A DNA stretch of 64,000 nucleotides from BOG-908 sp964242595 (GTDB lineage Bacteria > Pseudomonadota > Alphaproteobacteria > Acetobacterales > Acetobacteraceae). The notes under the pieces are model-generated. The model did not search any database. It had not been told where the DNA came from and saw only the letters and a program-made list of their open reading frames with translations. Within the stretch, counting starts at the first letter, position 1. Every line of letters begins with the position of its first letter. Positions 28,759 through 37,583 of the stretch are shown one piece after another. The stretch is from positions 1 through 64,000 of the forward strand of contig CAXTBC010000014.1 of NCBI GenBank assembly GCA_964242595.1, given 5' to 3'. The position numbers were made by a program, and so were the translations under genes.

Positions 28759-29856
28759 CTACCGTGAAGCGGCCAGCGCCGCGCTGTTGTCTGGTGTGTC
28801 GTGTGGGACGCCGTCTGCCAGCACGCCGCCGAGTCGGCCCAGGCCCTCGCGGATGCGTTCGTTGAAGCGGTGCTCCACCATGTCCAGCGCGACGTCGGTG
28901 GCATGAGCAAACCCTTCGGCGTCCGTGCCGCCATGGGACTTCACCACCACGCCGTTCAGGCCGAGCATGACGGCGCCATTGTAGCGCCGCGGGTCGAGCC
29001 ACTGGCGCATCTGCTCGAGCCCGGGCTTGGCCAGCAGGTAGCCCAGCTTGGTGGACAGGCTGGTGGCGAACACCTGGCGCAGCAGCTCGCTGATCAGCTT
29101 GAGCGCGCCCTCGCCGGTCTTCAGCGCCACGTTGCCGGTGAAGCCGTCGGTCACGATCACGTCGGTGGTGCCGGCGGCGATGTCGTGGCCTTCCACGAAG
29201 CCGTGGAACTGGCCGCCTATGTGACTGCCGCGTATGGTGTCGGCTGCCTGGCGCACCTGTTCGTGGCCCTTGCCCTCCTCGGAGCCCACGTTCAGCACGC
29301 CGATGCGGGGCGCCGTCAGGCCCAGCACGGTGCGCGCGAACATGTCGCCCAGCAGCGCGAACTCCACCAGGTTGCGGGCGTCGCAGGCGATGTTGGCGCC
29401 CAGGTCCAGCATCACCACGTCGCCGCGGGCCGAGGGCATGATGGCGGCCATTGCCGGCCGGCCGATGCCTGGCAGCGTCTTGAGCACGATCTTGGACAGT
29501 GCCAGCAGCGCGCCGGAGTTGCCCGCCGAGACTACGCCCTGGGCGCGGCCACCGGCCACCGCGTCGATGGCCAGCCGCATGCTGGACTGGCGCAGCCGCA
29601 GCGCCACGGTGGGCTTGCAGTCAGCAGCGATGGAGTCGGACGTGTGAAGCACCGTGCATGCCGCCTTGGCGCGCGGAGAGGCGTCCAGCAGCGACGCTAG
29701 CCGGCCCTGGTCGCCCACCAGCAGGAATCGTGCGGCCGGGTGGCGCAACGCGGCGATGCCGACGCCCTGGACCACGATCTCGGGCGCACGGTCGCCGCCC
29801 ATCGCGTCGATGGCAAGCGAGAACGGCTGGCCGGCCGGGTCGATCGGCAGGGTCAT
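28759..29856 (-). CDS. plsX: Phosphate acyltransferase PlsX
   Basis: Converts acyl-ACP to acyl-phosphate, the donor for the first step of phospholipid synthesis through PlsY. The product is 365 aa. Family motifs are FSLAIDAMGGDRAPEIVVQG at the N-terminus, VSAGNSGALLALSKIVLKTL, VVMLDLGANIACDARNLVEF, NVGSEEGKGHEQV and FHGFVEGHDIAAG. The order rpmF-plsX-fabH is the classic bacterial arrangement linking ribosome and membrane synthesis. Confidence 0.97.
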   Translation of the reverse strand: MTLPIDPAGQPFSLAIDAMGGDRAPEIVVQGVGIAALRHPAARFLLVGDQGRLASLLDASPRAKAACTVLHTSDSIAADCKPTVALRLRQSSMRLAIDAVAGGRAQGVVSAGNSGALLALSKIVLKTLPGIGRPAMAAIMPSARGDVVMLDLGANIACDARNLVEFALLGDMFARTVLGLTAPRIGVLNVGSEEGKGHEQVRQAADTIRGSHIGGQFHGFVEGHDIAAGTTDVIVTDGFTGNVALKTGEGALKLISELLRQVFATSLSTKLGYLLAKPGLEQMRQWLDPRRYNGAVMLGLNGVVVKSHGGTDAEGFAHATDVALDMVEHRFNERIREGLGRLGGVLADGVPHDTPDNSAALAASR

Positions 29857-29875
29857 CGCCTCGCCAGCGCCACTC

Positions 29876-30079
29876 TCAGACGCGGACAGCGCCCTTCAGG
29901 GCCTTGCCGGCGGTAACGACCTCACGGCCGTCGTAGTGGCCGCACGAGGCGCAGATATGGTGCGGGCGCTTCAGCTCGCCACAATTGCTGCAATCGGCAT
30001 GCGCCTCGGTGGGCAGCGCCTGGTGGCTGCGGCGCATGCCGCGGCGGCTCGGCGAGGTTTTCCGCTTCGGAACGGCCAT
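29876..30079 (-). CDS. rpmF: 50S ribosomal protein L32
   Basis: Ribosomal protein of 67 aa. The N-terminus MAVPKRKTSPSRRGMRRSHQ is diagnostic. Zinc-binding cysteines occur as C30-x2-C33 and C43-x2-C46, so this is the zinc-dependent form. It is the first gene of the rpmF-plsX-fabH operon, 19 bp ahead of plsX. Confidence 0.98.
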   Translation of the reverse strand: MAVPKRKTSPSRRGMRRSHQALPTEAHADCSNCGELKRPHHICASCGHYDGREVVTAGKALKGAVRV

Positions 30080-30165
30080 GACGCGAAGTCTCCAAAATCG
30101 AGATGGCGCTCGGCCATCGAGCCGCGCGGCTTAACAGAGTGGGACTGGCGGGGCAAGGGAAGGAA

Positions 30166-30293
30166 GGAAGCAGTTCTTTTTGAAAAAAGAACCAAAAAAC
30201 TTTTGCTCCCTGTCGGGTGTGCCCGGATAGGCACGCGCCAAACGGACAAAAGCTTTTTGCTTCTTCTTCTCGAAAAAGAAGGGCTTTCTTCCT
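30166..30293. repeat. Family A paired repeat (arms A8 and A9)
   Basis: Forward arm 30166-30222 (GCAGTTCTTTTTG, AAAAAAGAACC) and reverse arm 30244-30293 (CAAAAGCTTTTTGCTTCTTC, CGAAAAAGAAGGGC) face each other across a short GC-rich spacer. The two arms have different stem types (GTTC and CTTC). The far end of A9 meets the stop codon of the DUF177 gene. Confidence 0.85.
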
Positions 30294-30808
30294 TAGTGCG
30301 GCTGCCGCAACCGCGACAAAGCGGCAAACGGGCTGCCCTCGGGTGCGAGCCCCGCATCTGGCATCTCAGCGCCCGGCTTGCGCGGGAACGGGTCCAGCGC
30401 CAGAGCGAGCTGTTCGGCCGCCGCCTCGCCCAGGTCGAGCACCCCGCCAGCGTAGGTCACCTCGTCGTCGGCCTCGAGGTCCAAGTCGTCGCTCTCACGG
30501 CCCTCGGGCACGAAGCGGATGGTGAAATCCTCCGCCAGGTCCGCATCGAACGGCTCCAGGGACACCACGCAGGCCTGGCGCACCCGCGCCTGCAGAAGGC
30601 CGCGTGCCTCCACGCTGTCGCCGGCCTCGCGCCGCAGGTCGAACCGGCAAGTTAGGCTGTGGACAGCCTCGATGCCCATGCGCGCCGCCAGCGCGCGGCA
30701 CTCCTCCGGCCTGGCGTCCACCACGAAGCGGGCGCCGGCGCCGATGCGGGTGATGGGATAGGGACGCGCGAGTTCGGGCCCGTCAGGGGTCGCATTGTCC
30801 TCGCTCAT
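30293..30808 (-). CDS. DUF177 (YceD-like) protein
   Basis: Protein of 171 aa of the YceD/DUF177 family, which is linked to 23S rRNA handling and is nearly always encoded beside rpmF. The core motif CVVSLEPFDADLAEDFTIRF (Cys and conserved acidic stretch) is present, followed by the acidic DDLDLEADDEVTY segment and LDLGEAAAEQLALALDPFPR, the family C-terminus. ATG at 30808 overlaps the stop of the chaperone gene by 4 bp (ATGA), indicating translational coupling. Transcribed towards rpmF, separated by a paired family A repeat. Confidence 0.9.
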   Translation of the reverse strand: MSEDNATPDGPELARPYPITRIGAGARFVVDARPEECRALAARMGIEAVHSLTCRFDLRREAGDSVEARGLLQARVRQACVVSLEPFDADLAEDFTIRFVPEGRESDDLDLEADDEVTYAGGVLDLGEAAAEQLALALDPFPRKPGAEMPDAGLAPEGSPFAALSRLRQPH

Positions 30809-31362
30809 GCGGGTGTGCCTGCCAGGGCCTCGGCCGCGGGAAGCAGGTGCATCTCGCCGCGCGCCAGCGCCGCGATGTCCTGGGTGGCGAGCGCGCGGTC
30901 CTGCGCGATGGCGGCGTGGGCCAGCGCCGCGGCTTGGCCCTGTGGGGCGGCGCCGCGCCACACGTTGCGGCCTAGCGCTTCGGCCAGCGCCGGCGCGTCG
31001 CCGGCGGCCAGCGGGGCCTCGTAGGCCCGGGCGCGGCCATGGAACGCCTCCCACATCACCCGCATCTTCTTGCCTACCGACATCTCGCCCACGCCGATCT
31101 CGCGCAGGTTGAAGTCCATGTCGGCGAACATGGCATCGAACACCGCCTGGGCCAGCGCCGGGCCAGGGGCGGCCAGCTGGCACAGACGGCGGATGGTGAT
31201 GGCCGCGAACAACCCGACCAAGTCGAACCTGCCGTCCAGCGTGTCGGGGACGCCCAGGCGTTCGAAATACAGCGGGTCTCGCGCCGCGGCCACGCTGGCG
31301 GTGTACAGCGCGAAGCCAGCGCGTTCGTGGCGGCGGAGGGCGAAGCGTGCAAACAGTTTCAT
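30805..31362 (-). CDS. Ubiquinol-cytochrome c chaperone family protein (CBP3-like)
   Basis: Product of 185 aa of the family that includes mitochondrial Cbp3/UQCC1, which helps assembly of the cytochrome bc1 complex. Typical blocks are LYTASVAAARDPLYFERLGV, PDTLDGRFDLVGLFAAITIR, FDAMFADMDFNLREIGVGEM and SVGKKMRVMWEAFHGRARAY. Bacterial members have been little studied, so the role is inferred from the eukaryotic ones. It is coupled to the DUF177 gene and divergent from bamE. Confidence 0.9.
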   Translation of the reverse strand: MKLFARFALRRHERAGFALYTASVAAARDPLYFERLGVPDTLDGRFDLVGLFAAITIRRLCQLAAPGPALAQAVFDAMFADMDFNLREIGVGEMSVGKKMRVMWEAFHGRARAYEAPLAAGDAPALAEALGRNVWRGAAPQGQAAALAHAAIAQDRALATQDIAALARGEMHLLPAAEALAGTPA

Positions 31363-31564
31363 GGATGTTGCGGGACCATCACCATGGGTTGGACAAGCGT
31401 CAGAGATGGACGAGAGCCGCGCCGCCGCAAGCGCATCTTATCAAGTCGGACCAGACAAAGTGACGCTCTCCTGCCCGAGCCCGGCTGATTGACACGCGCG
31501 CTGCAGACGTGACACGGACGCTGCATCATGCCGGCGCCGTCGCCGGGCCAAGGACCAATACATA

Positions 31565-32104
31565 GTGCGCCTTCCCGCTTTATTCCGTGCCGCGCCCCGG
31601 ATCGCCTTGGTGTTGGGCCTAGCCGGCATCATCGGCAGTTGCGGCGTGTTGCACGTGTTCGATCCCACGCTGCGTCAGCGCGGCTCGCTGGTGGACCCGG
31701 ACGCGCTGAAGGAGCTCATCCCCGGCACCTCCAGCCGCGCGGATGCGGTGGCGCTGATCGGCTCGCCCACCGCGCGCGCCACGTTCGACGACAACACGTG
31801 GATCTACATCAGCCAGACTACCAGCACCCGCATCGGCCGCACGCCCGGCGTTACCAAGCAGCAGGTGACCATCCTGACCTTCGACCAGGGCGGCACGCTG
31901 CGCGGCGTCGCCCAGCGCTCCAAGCAGGACGGCAAGCAGGTGGACATGGCGGCGGGCGCCACACCCTCGCCGGGCAGCGAGGCTTCGTTCATGCAGCAGC
32001 TGTTCGGCAACGTGGGCAAGTTCACGCCGGCTGGCCTGCCCGGGGGGCTGGGCAGCAGTACGGGAGCGTCGGCGCCGGGTAACACGGGTAACTCGCTGCG
32101 GTGA
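31565..32104 (+). CDS. bamE: Outer membrane assembly lipoprotein BamE (SmpA/OmlA)
   Basis: Lipoprotein subunit of the BAM complex that inserts beta-barrel proteins in the outer membrane. The product is 179 aa. The signal peptide ends in a lipobox-like LAGIIGSCG. The BamE fold is seen in LKELIPGTSSRADAVALIGS, PTARATFDDNTWIYISQ and VTILTFDQGGTLRGVAQ. The C-terminal 45 residues are Gly/Ser/Pro-rich and probably disordered. The start is a GTG at 31565. It is divergent from the chaperone gene across 202 bp and convergent with comEC. Confidence 0.92.
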   Translation: MRLPALFRAAPRIALVLGLAGIIGSCGVLHVFDPTLRQRGSLVDPDALKELIPGTSSRADAVALIGSPTARATFDDNTWIYISQTTSTRIGRTPGVTKQQVTILTFDQGGTLRGVAQRSKQDGKQVDMAAGATPSPGSEASFMQQLFGNVGKFTPAGLPGGLGSSTGASAPGNTGNSLR

Positions 32105-32119
32105 GCGCGGCGTAAGGGT

Positions 32120-32345
32120 AGGCAAGGAAGGCCTTCTTTTTCGAGAAAAAGAAGCGAAAAGCTTTTGGGCGTGCTGTCGCGGAGTGTGGAAGCCTTTGCG
32201 CATCACTTGAAACATTCGACGACTTCAGGGCGAGCTCGGTAAATCCCGCGAATGTTACAGCCGAGTCGGCTGCCCACCCCAGCGCGCGATAGCGGAGTCA
32301 AAAGTTTTTTGCTTCTTTTCTTCAGAAAAGAAGGCCTTGCTCCCT
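32120..32345. repeat. Family A paired repeat between convergent genes (A10, A11)
   Basis: Forward arm 32120-32180 (GGCCTTCTTTTTCGAG, AAAAAGAAGC, GAAAAGCTTTT) starts 15 bp after bamE. Reverse arm 32288-32345 (CAAAAGTTTTTTGCTTC, AGAAAAGAAGGCC) ends 10 bp before the comEC stop. About 105 bp of unique DNA separates them. Each gene is followed by an arm in the same relative orientation. Confidence 0.88.
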
Positions 32346-32354
32346 TCAACCACC

Positions 32355-34388
32355 TCACTCCGCCAGGGCCATAGGCAGCCCCACCCGCGTGCCGATCACC
32401 CAAGGCCGCATACCGCGCACCATGCGGTCCGTGCGCACCCTGATCCGCTCGGCGCCCACCCAGACCTCCGCCGCGCCGTCCTGCACCGCGGCGCGGTCCA
32501 CCACCGGGGTGTCCTCGCAGGGGCCGCCGAGGCGGACCAGCGAGACGACCAACGCCACGTTGCAGTCGGCCGCTCCCGCCTGCCGGGCCACGGCGATCGT
32601 GCGGCCGTGCACCTCCAGCCGGCAGGCGGCGGCGTCACAGCCCGGTGCCGCCCCCAGCGCCGTGACGGCCGGGCTGCCGAACACCCGGGCGGGGGCCTCC
32701 CGTTCGTAGGGTGTGACGCCGCGGGCGGTTTCAACCAGGGTGGCCGAAGCGATGTGGACGGCGAGCAGGCCGGCCTGCGGGGTGATCAGCACGTCCGGCG
32801 GCGGGGCGAACAGCGGCGCGGCCAGGCCCAGCGCCAGGGGCAGCACGCCGCCCAGGCGCAGCCGGCCGCGCCACAGCCCGGCCCATGCCAGGCCGGCGGC
32901 CACCAGCGCCAGCCCCCAGGCGGGCGGCTGACGCACCGCCATCACCGCGCCCGGCCAGGCGGCCACGCCATGCGCGATGGCCAGCAAGCCGTGGATGCCC
33001 CAGCCCATCGGCACCAGGGCCAGCCGCTCCAGCCCCAGCGGCAGCAGCGCCAGCGCCGCCAGCCCCCACGGCATCACCCAAAGCGCGGTCAGCGGCACGG
33101 CCACCATGTTGGCGGGCACGTAGTACAGCGTGGCACGGCCGAAATGGTAGGCGGCGAACGGCAGTGACGCGGTGCCGGCCAGCAGGCTGGTCAGCACCAG
33201 GCCGGTTCCGTACAGCACCGGCCGACGCCACCGCGTGCCGGTGCCCAGCCTGGCCAGCGCCGGCCGCGCCAGCTCGTAGCCGGCGATCAGCGTGAGCACG
33301 GCGGCGAAGCTCATCTGGAAGCTGACGCCCACCACGCTTTCGGGCGCCAGCACCAGCAGGATGGTAGCGGCCAGCGCCAGGCCGCGCAGCGAGACGGCAC
33401 GCCTTCCGGTGAGCACGCCCAACGTAACCAGAGCCGCCATGGCGAAGCTGCGGATGATCGGCACGTGCGCGCCGGTGAGTGCCAGGTAGGCGCCCCCGGC
33501 GCCGAGTGCCGCCAGCGCCGCGACCTGCCGCGTGGGCCAGTACAGCGCCGCGCGTTCACACAACGCCAGGCCGAAGCGTGTGGCGGCGAACACCAGGCCC
33601 ATGACGATGCCAATGTGCAGCCCGGCCACCGCCAGCAGGTGCGCCAGGCCGGAGTCCTGAAAGGCCGCGCGGTCGGCCGGTGGGATGGCGGTGCCCAGGC
33701 CGGTGAGCAGGGTGGCGGCCACGGTGCCTGCCGGGCCCGGCAGGCCGGCCGCCACGCGCTGGGCGATACCGGTGCGCAACCGCGTCCAGGCGTTACCCGG
33801 CGCCTGGGCAAGCCGCTCGGCGGGGCCGATGGCGAAGCCGTAGCCGCCCAGGCCGGCGAAGAATGCGTCCCGCTGGGTGTCCCAGCCGCCAGGGTAGTCG
33901 GGCGGGCCGGGGGCCTTGAGCAAAGTGCGCACCCGCAGCGTGTCGCCGGGGGCGACCGGCCCGGTATCCGTGTTGCGCAGGCGGAGGCGCACGGTGCGCG
34001 CCAGCTTCGGTGCGCCGTCCAGCGAGGCGGCAGCCAGGGTGACGCGCCGGCCCTCCGGCAGCGCCTCGAGCGCCGTCACCTGCCCGGTCACCACCACGGC
34101 GTGGCGCGGCAGGGCCGGCCAGGGCGGCGCGCGGCTGGTGGCCAGGCAGGCGAGCGCGAAGCCGGCGGTGGCGAACGCGGCGCAGAGGGAGGCGGCGCGC
34201 GGCAGGGGCCACCGCCAGAGCGCGGCCGTGGTGCCGGCGCACAGGGCGAACGCGGCGAAGGACCAGGCCAGCGAGGGCTCGAAGGCGAGGCTGAAATAGG
34301 CGAGGCTGCCGGCGGCCAGGAAGGCAGGCAGGAACAGGATGGGACGGCCGCGCTGGTGGTCTAGGAGAGCGAGCACGAGGCAAGGCAA
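32355..34388 (-). CDS. comEC: ComEC/Rec2 family competence protein
   Basis: Polytopic inner-membrane protein of 677 aa of the family that carries single-stranded DNA into the cytoplasm during transformation. An N-terminal DUF4131-like region covers about residues 1-200. The Competence domain carries the signature AFQDSGLAHLLAVAGLHIGI and the later VVGVSFQMSFAAVLTLI and YYVPANMVAVPLTALWVMPW. The C-terminus ends soon after the last helices, so the metallo-beta-lactamase domain of longer members is missing. The start is given as the TTG at 34388, inside a family A repeat; a GTG five codons later is possible. It is divergent from gltX. Confidence 0.9.
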   Translation of the reverse strand: MPCLVLALLDHQRGRPILFLPAFLAAGSLAYFSLAFEPSLAWSFAAFALCAGTTAALWRWPLPRAASLCAAFATAGFALACLATSRAPPWPALPRHAVVVTGQVTALEALPEGRRVTLAAASLDGAPKLARTVRLRLRNTDTGPVAPGDTLRVRTLLKAPGPPDYPGGWDTQRDAFFAGLGGYGFAIGPAERLAQAPGNAWTRLRTGIAQRVAAGLPGPAGTVAATLLTGLGTAIPPADRAAFQDSGLAHLLAVAGLHIGIVMGLVFAATRFGLALCERAALYWPTRQVAALAALGAGGAYLALTGAHVPIIRSFAMAALVTLGVLTGRRAVSLRGLALAATILLVLAPESVVGVSFQMSFAAVLTLIAGYELARPALARLGTGTRWRRPVLYGTGLVLTSLLAGTASLPFAAYHFGRATLYYVPANMVAVPLTALWVMPWGLAALALLPLGLERLALVPMGWGIHGLLAIAHGVAAWPGAVMAVRQPPAWGLALVAAGLAWAGLWRGRLRLGGVLPLALGLAAPLFAPPPDVLITPQAGLLAVHIASATLVETARGVTPYEREAPARVFGSPAVTALGAAPGCDAAACRLEVHGRTIAVARQAGAADCNVALVVSLVRLGGPCEDTPVVDRAAVQDGAAEVWVGAERIRVRTDRMVRGMRPWVIGTRVGLPMALAE

Positions 34389-34445
34389 GCACTTCTTTTT
34401 TGAAAAAAAGAAGCAAAAAACTTTTGCTCCGCTATCGCGGACTTT
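34379..34445. repeat. Family A hairpin repeat, arm A12, between comEC and gltX
   Basis: GGCAAGCACTTCTTTTTTG, AAAAAAAGAAGCAAAAAACT, then TTTGCTCCGCTATCGCGGAC. It overlaps the first codons of comEC and lies 33 bp before the gltX start, so it must be part of the promoter region of one or both genes. Confidence 0.85.
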
Positions 34446-34477
34446 TCTGGACAGGGCTTGGCAGTTAACACCGTGTC

Positions 34478-35881
34478 ATGACGGTCAGAACCCGCTTTGC
34501 TCCTAGCCCTACCGGCCTGCTGCACATCGGCGGCGCGCGCACCGCGCTGTTCAACTACCTGTTCGCCCGCCACCATGGCGGCCAGTACCTGCTGCGCGTC
34601 GAGGACACCGACCGCGCGCGCAGCACGCAGGCAGCCACCGACGTGATCCTGCAGGGCCTGGCCTGGCTCGGCCTCAGCCCCGACGAGCCGCCGCTCTTCC
34701 AGTCCACCCGCGCCGCCCGCCACGCCGCCGTAGCCGCTGAGCTGCTGGCTGCCGGGCAGGCCTACCGCTGCTACACCAGCGCCGAGGAACTACGCGAGAT
34801 GCGCGAGCGCGCCATGGCCGAGGGACGCCCGCCGCGCTACGACGGGCGCTGGCGCGACCGCGACCCGGCCGACGCGCCCGCCGGCGTGGCGCCGGTGATC
34901 CGCCTGCGCGCCCCGCAGCAGGGCGAGACGGTGGTGGACGACCTGGTGCAGGGCCAGGTGCGCGTAGCCAACACCGAGCTGGACGACATGATCATCCTGC
35001 GCAGCGACGGCACGCCCACCTACCTGCACGCCGTGGTGGTGGACGACCACGACATGGGCATCACCCACGTGATCCGCGGCGACGACCACCTGACCAACAC
35101 CTTCCGCCAGGTGCAGGTCTTCGACGCGATGGGCTGGGAGAAGCCCAGCTTCGCCCACATCCCGCTGATCCACGGGGCGGACGGTGCCAAGCTCTCCAAA
35201 CGCCACGGCGCGGTCAGCGTGCTGGAGTTCGACGCCCAAGGCTTCCTGCCCGAGGCGCTGTGCAACTACCTGTTGCGGCTTGGCTGGGGCCATGGCGACG
35301 CCGAAGTGCTCTCGCGCGACGAGGCAGTGGCGCTGTTCGACCTGGACGGGGTAGGGCGCGCGGCCAGCCGGATGGACTACGCCAAGTTGACCCACCTGAA
35401 CGGCGTGTGGCTGCGCCAGGCCGACGATGCGCGGCTGACGGCCGATGTGCTGTGCCGGCTGGCAGGCCAGCCCGGCCTGGTGCTGGACGCAGTGGCCGAG
35501 GCGCGCATCCTGGCGCTGATGCCGGGGCTCAAGGAGCGAGCGAAAACGCTGGTGGAGCTAGCCGGCAACGCCGCGTTCCTAGCGCGGAAGGTGCCGCTGT
35601 CTTTAGATGACAAGGCACGCGCGGCGCTCACGGACGACGCCAGGGCGCTGCTAGCCGGCCTGTCGGCACGGCTGGAGGCTACGGATTTCACGGCTCCCAG
35701 CCTGGATGCCGCCCTGCGCGCCTATGCCGAGGCGAACGGGCGCAAGCTCGGCCAGGTGGCACAGCCGCTACGCGCGGCCTTGACCGGCAGCCTCATGAGC
35801 CCAGGAATCGACGCCACGCTGGCGGCGCTTGGGCGCGAGGAGGCGCTGCAAAGGATCGGAGCGGTTGCAGGCACCAACTGA
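34478..35881 (+). CDS. gltX: Glutamyl-tRNA synthetase
   Basis: Charges tRNA(Glu), and in organisms lacking GlnRS also tRNA(Gln), with glutamate. The product is 467 aa, normal. The class I HIGH motif is in RFAPSPTGLLHIGGARTALF at the N-terminus. The KMSKS loop is in GADGAKLSKRHGAVSVLEF. The C-terminal helical anticodon-binding region ends normally. The ATG at 34478 is the natural start. It is followed by 527 bp of degenerate DNA instead of another housekeeping gene. Confidence 0.98.
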   Translation: MTVRTRFAPSPTGLLHIGGARTALFNYLFARHHGGQYLLRVEDTDRARSTQAATDVILQGLAWLGLSPDEPPLFQSTRAARHAAVAAELLAAGQAYRCYTSAEELREMRERAMAEGRPPRYDGRWRDRDPADAPAGVAPVIRLRAPQQGETVVDDLVQGQVRVANTELDDMIILRSDGTPTYLHAVVVDDHDMGITHVIRGDDHLTNTFRQVQVFDAMGWEKPSFAHIPLIHGADGAKLSKRHGAVSVLEFDAQGFLPEALCNYLLRLGWGHGDAEVLSRDEAVALFDLDGVGRAASRMDYAKLTHLNGVWLRQADDARLTADVLCRLAGQPGLVLDAVAEARILALMPGLKERAKTLVELAGNAAFLARKVPLSLDDKARAALTDDARALLAGLSARLEATDFTAPSLDAALRAYAEANGRKLGQVAQPLRAALTGSLMSPGIDATLAALGREEALQRIGAVAGTN

Positions 35882-36408
35882 CGTCAACGGCTGGAAGTCT
35901 TGACCTGTAAGCGAGCATGGGGCCCTGCCTTAAACCCTGCTAGCCCATGGCTGCATCGCCTGTGGTTTGGCAGGCCCGCCACTCGGCTACGGTCCATGGG
36001 TTTGGCTTGTAGCGGGCCGCAACGGTGCTGGTGCTTCTTTCGACCTATGGAGCAGCGCTCGAATACGCGGTGTTGTTCGGGCGCTGCTGTGCAGACCTGC
36101 TGCCATAGTGTCTCTTTTCCATCCCGGGTCAGTGTTGCGTCATCACACCCCGGGACCAAACACTGAGCAGAGATGCAAGAGAATGAGCATAGCCACGAAG
36201 CCGAGCAGTCGGTTGCCAGCCTTTCGGGACAGGCCAACTCTCCGCAAATGGACTGCCCTCAAGTGTGCCAGGCGGACCATGCGGGTTAGGACAACCACTT
36301 CCGACGTAGTCGGAACCTGCCAATCCATGCACAGTAATTAGCCAGGCCTGAACCACTCAACGAGGCGCGAAAGTATCCTGGTCCTTTTAAAAAAAACTAC
36401 TTGCTCAG
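35882..36408. other. Gene-free degenerate region after gltX
   Basis: No protein family could be recognised on either strand. The start (35910-35945, GCATGGGGCCCTGCC then AAACCCTGCTAG) looks like a decayed family B end. The region near 36130-36330 has weak coding-like texture on the minus strand and might be an old insertion element, but no transposase motif is clear. A short T-run and A-run at about 36386-36398 lie just downstream of the leftward rpmJ and may belong to its terminator. Confidence 0.4.
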
Positions 36409-36534
36409 TTAACCCTGACGCGCCTTCATCCGGGGATTTTTCTTATTGATGACGTAGACCCGCCCCCGCCGACGCACGACGCGGCAGTTCTTGTCGCGGG
36501 TTTTGGCAGCGCGGAGGCTGTTGCGGATCTTCAT
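36409..36534 (-). CDS. rpmJ: 50S ribosomal protein L36
   Basis: Ribosomal protein of 41 aa, starting MKIRNSLRAAKTRDKNCRVV and ending KKNPRMKARQG. This is the longer L36 type, with only one of the four zinc-binding cysteines, so it is the zinc-independent form. The ATG at 36534 fits the family start. It is a single gene, 72 bp downstream of a methyltransferase gene on the same strand. Confidence 0.96.
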   Translation of the reverse strand: MKIRNSLRAAKTRDKNCRVVRRRGRVYVINKKNPRMKARQG

Positions 36535-36605
36535 GATACGACCTTGAGAGCGGAACCGTCCGGGACGGTTGGAGGGGCGCGGATAGCGCCCCCAAGCCCT
36601 CGGTG

Positions 36606-37460
36606 TCAACCCGAGCGGATGGCGTGCCAGCGCATCAGGCGAACGCCCAGGCGGCGCATCAGGCGGATGCGCAGCAGCCAGAGCTCGGCCTCCGTCACGA
36701 AGGCGGCGGCGGTGTGGGTGCTCGGCCGCGGCCCGGCCTCCATGGTGCGGACAGCGTCGCGCCAGCCGCCCAGGGTTTGCGAGATGTGGCGGTCCGACAT
36801 GTCCTCGGTGACCCGGACGTCGAATTTATGGCGCTGCAGCGCCAGCGTCACGTCATGGACGCGGGGTAGCTCCGGCAAGCGGTTGTCCAACCGGCACCAC
36901 GCGGCGAACTCACGGTCCCGGGCGCTGGGCGGGTCGTCCGCAGTGAGCTCGGTCAGCACGATCTGACTGTTTGCCGAGAGGGCGCCGGCCAGGCTTTCCA
37001 GCAGCGGCGCCGGCGGCGTGCCGCGCAAGGCCTCGAGCAAAAGGGCGTGGTTGGCGGTGTGGGGGCGGAAGGCCGGTGCCGCCCTGTCCCACGCGGCCAC
37101 GGACACGTGCGGCTTGCCGTTGGCCGGCTGGACGACGCGGGCGGCGGCGATGGCGCGCTGCTCGGCATCGGCCTCGAAGCTCGCGACCCAGGCGCCGAAG
37201 GCCGTGCTGATGGTGTGGGCTGGGCCGCCGAGGCCGCCGCCCAGCAGCAGCACCGTCATGCTGGAGGAGAGTGCCAGCGGCTTGACCAGGCGCATCGTCT
37301 CCGTCCCGCCGCCGGGGACGGCGAAACCCTCGCCCCATAGCGCTTCGACGGCCGCGACGCGGGTGTCCGGCCAGCGCGGGGAGACCGGCACCTGCGGCGC
37401 CGGCAGGTTTTCGGCACGGTTCCAACCCTTGATATCCACCACGCCCAATGGCCTGCCCAT
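36606..37460 (-). CDS. Methyltransferase-like protein
   Basis: Product of 284 aa starting MGRPLGVVDIKGWNRAENLP. The region MTVLLLGGGLGGPAHTISTA (about residues 67-86) resembles motif I of class I SAM methyltransferases, and the acidic residue after strand 2 is in VASFEADAEQRAIAAARV. VTLALQRHKFDVRVTEDMSD is typical of a late beta-strand region of small-molecule methyltransferases. The C-terminus is rich in Arg and Leu. Substrate unknown. The open frame extends upstream to 37676, but that part runs through repeat and IS30 sequence and is not part of the gene. Confidence 0.65.
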   Translation of the reverse strand: MGRPLGVVDIKGWNRAENLPAPQVPVSPRWPDTRVAAVEALWGEGFAVPGGGTETMRLVKPLALSSSMTVLLLGGGLGGPAHTISTAFGAWVASFEADAEQRAIAAARVVQPANGKPHVSVAAWDRAAPAFRPHTANHALLLEALRGTPPAPLLESLAGALSANSQIVLTELTADDPPSARDREFAAWCRLDNRLPELPRVHDVTLALQRHKFDVRVTEDMSDRHISQTLGGWRDAVRTMEAGPRPSTHTAAAFVTEAELWLLRIRLMRRLGVRLMRWHAIRSG

Positions 37461-37583
37461 CTGCTTGCTGCGGTGATACTGCCCTGGTGCGCTTACCAAA
37501 TGGTTGCGCCTGTCTCTGACAGTCTGCCTTGGGTTGACCTGCCTGTGGCAGAAGCGAAGGCCTTCTCTTCGACAAAGAATGGT

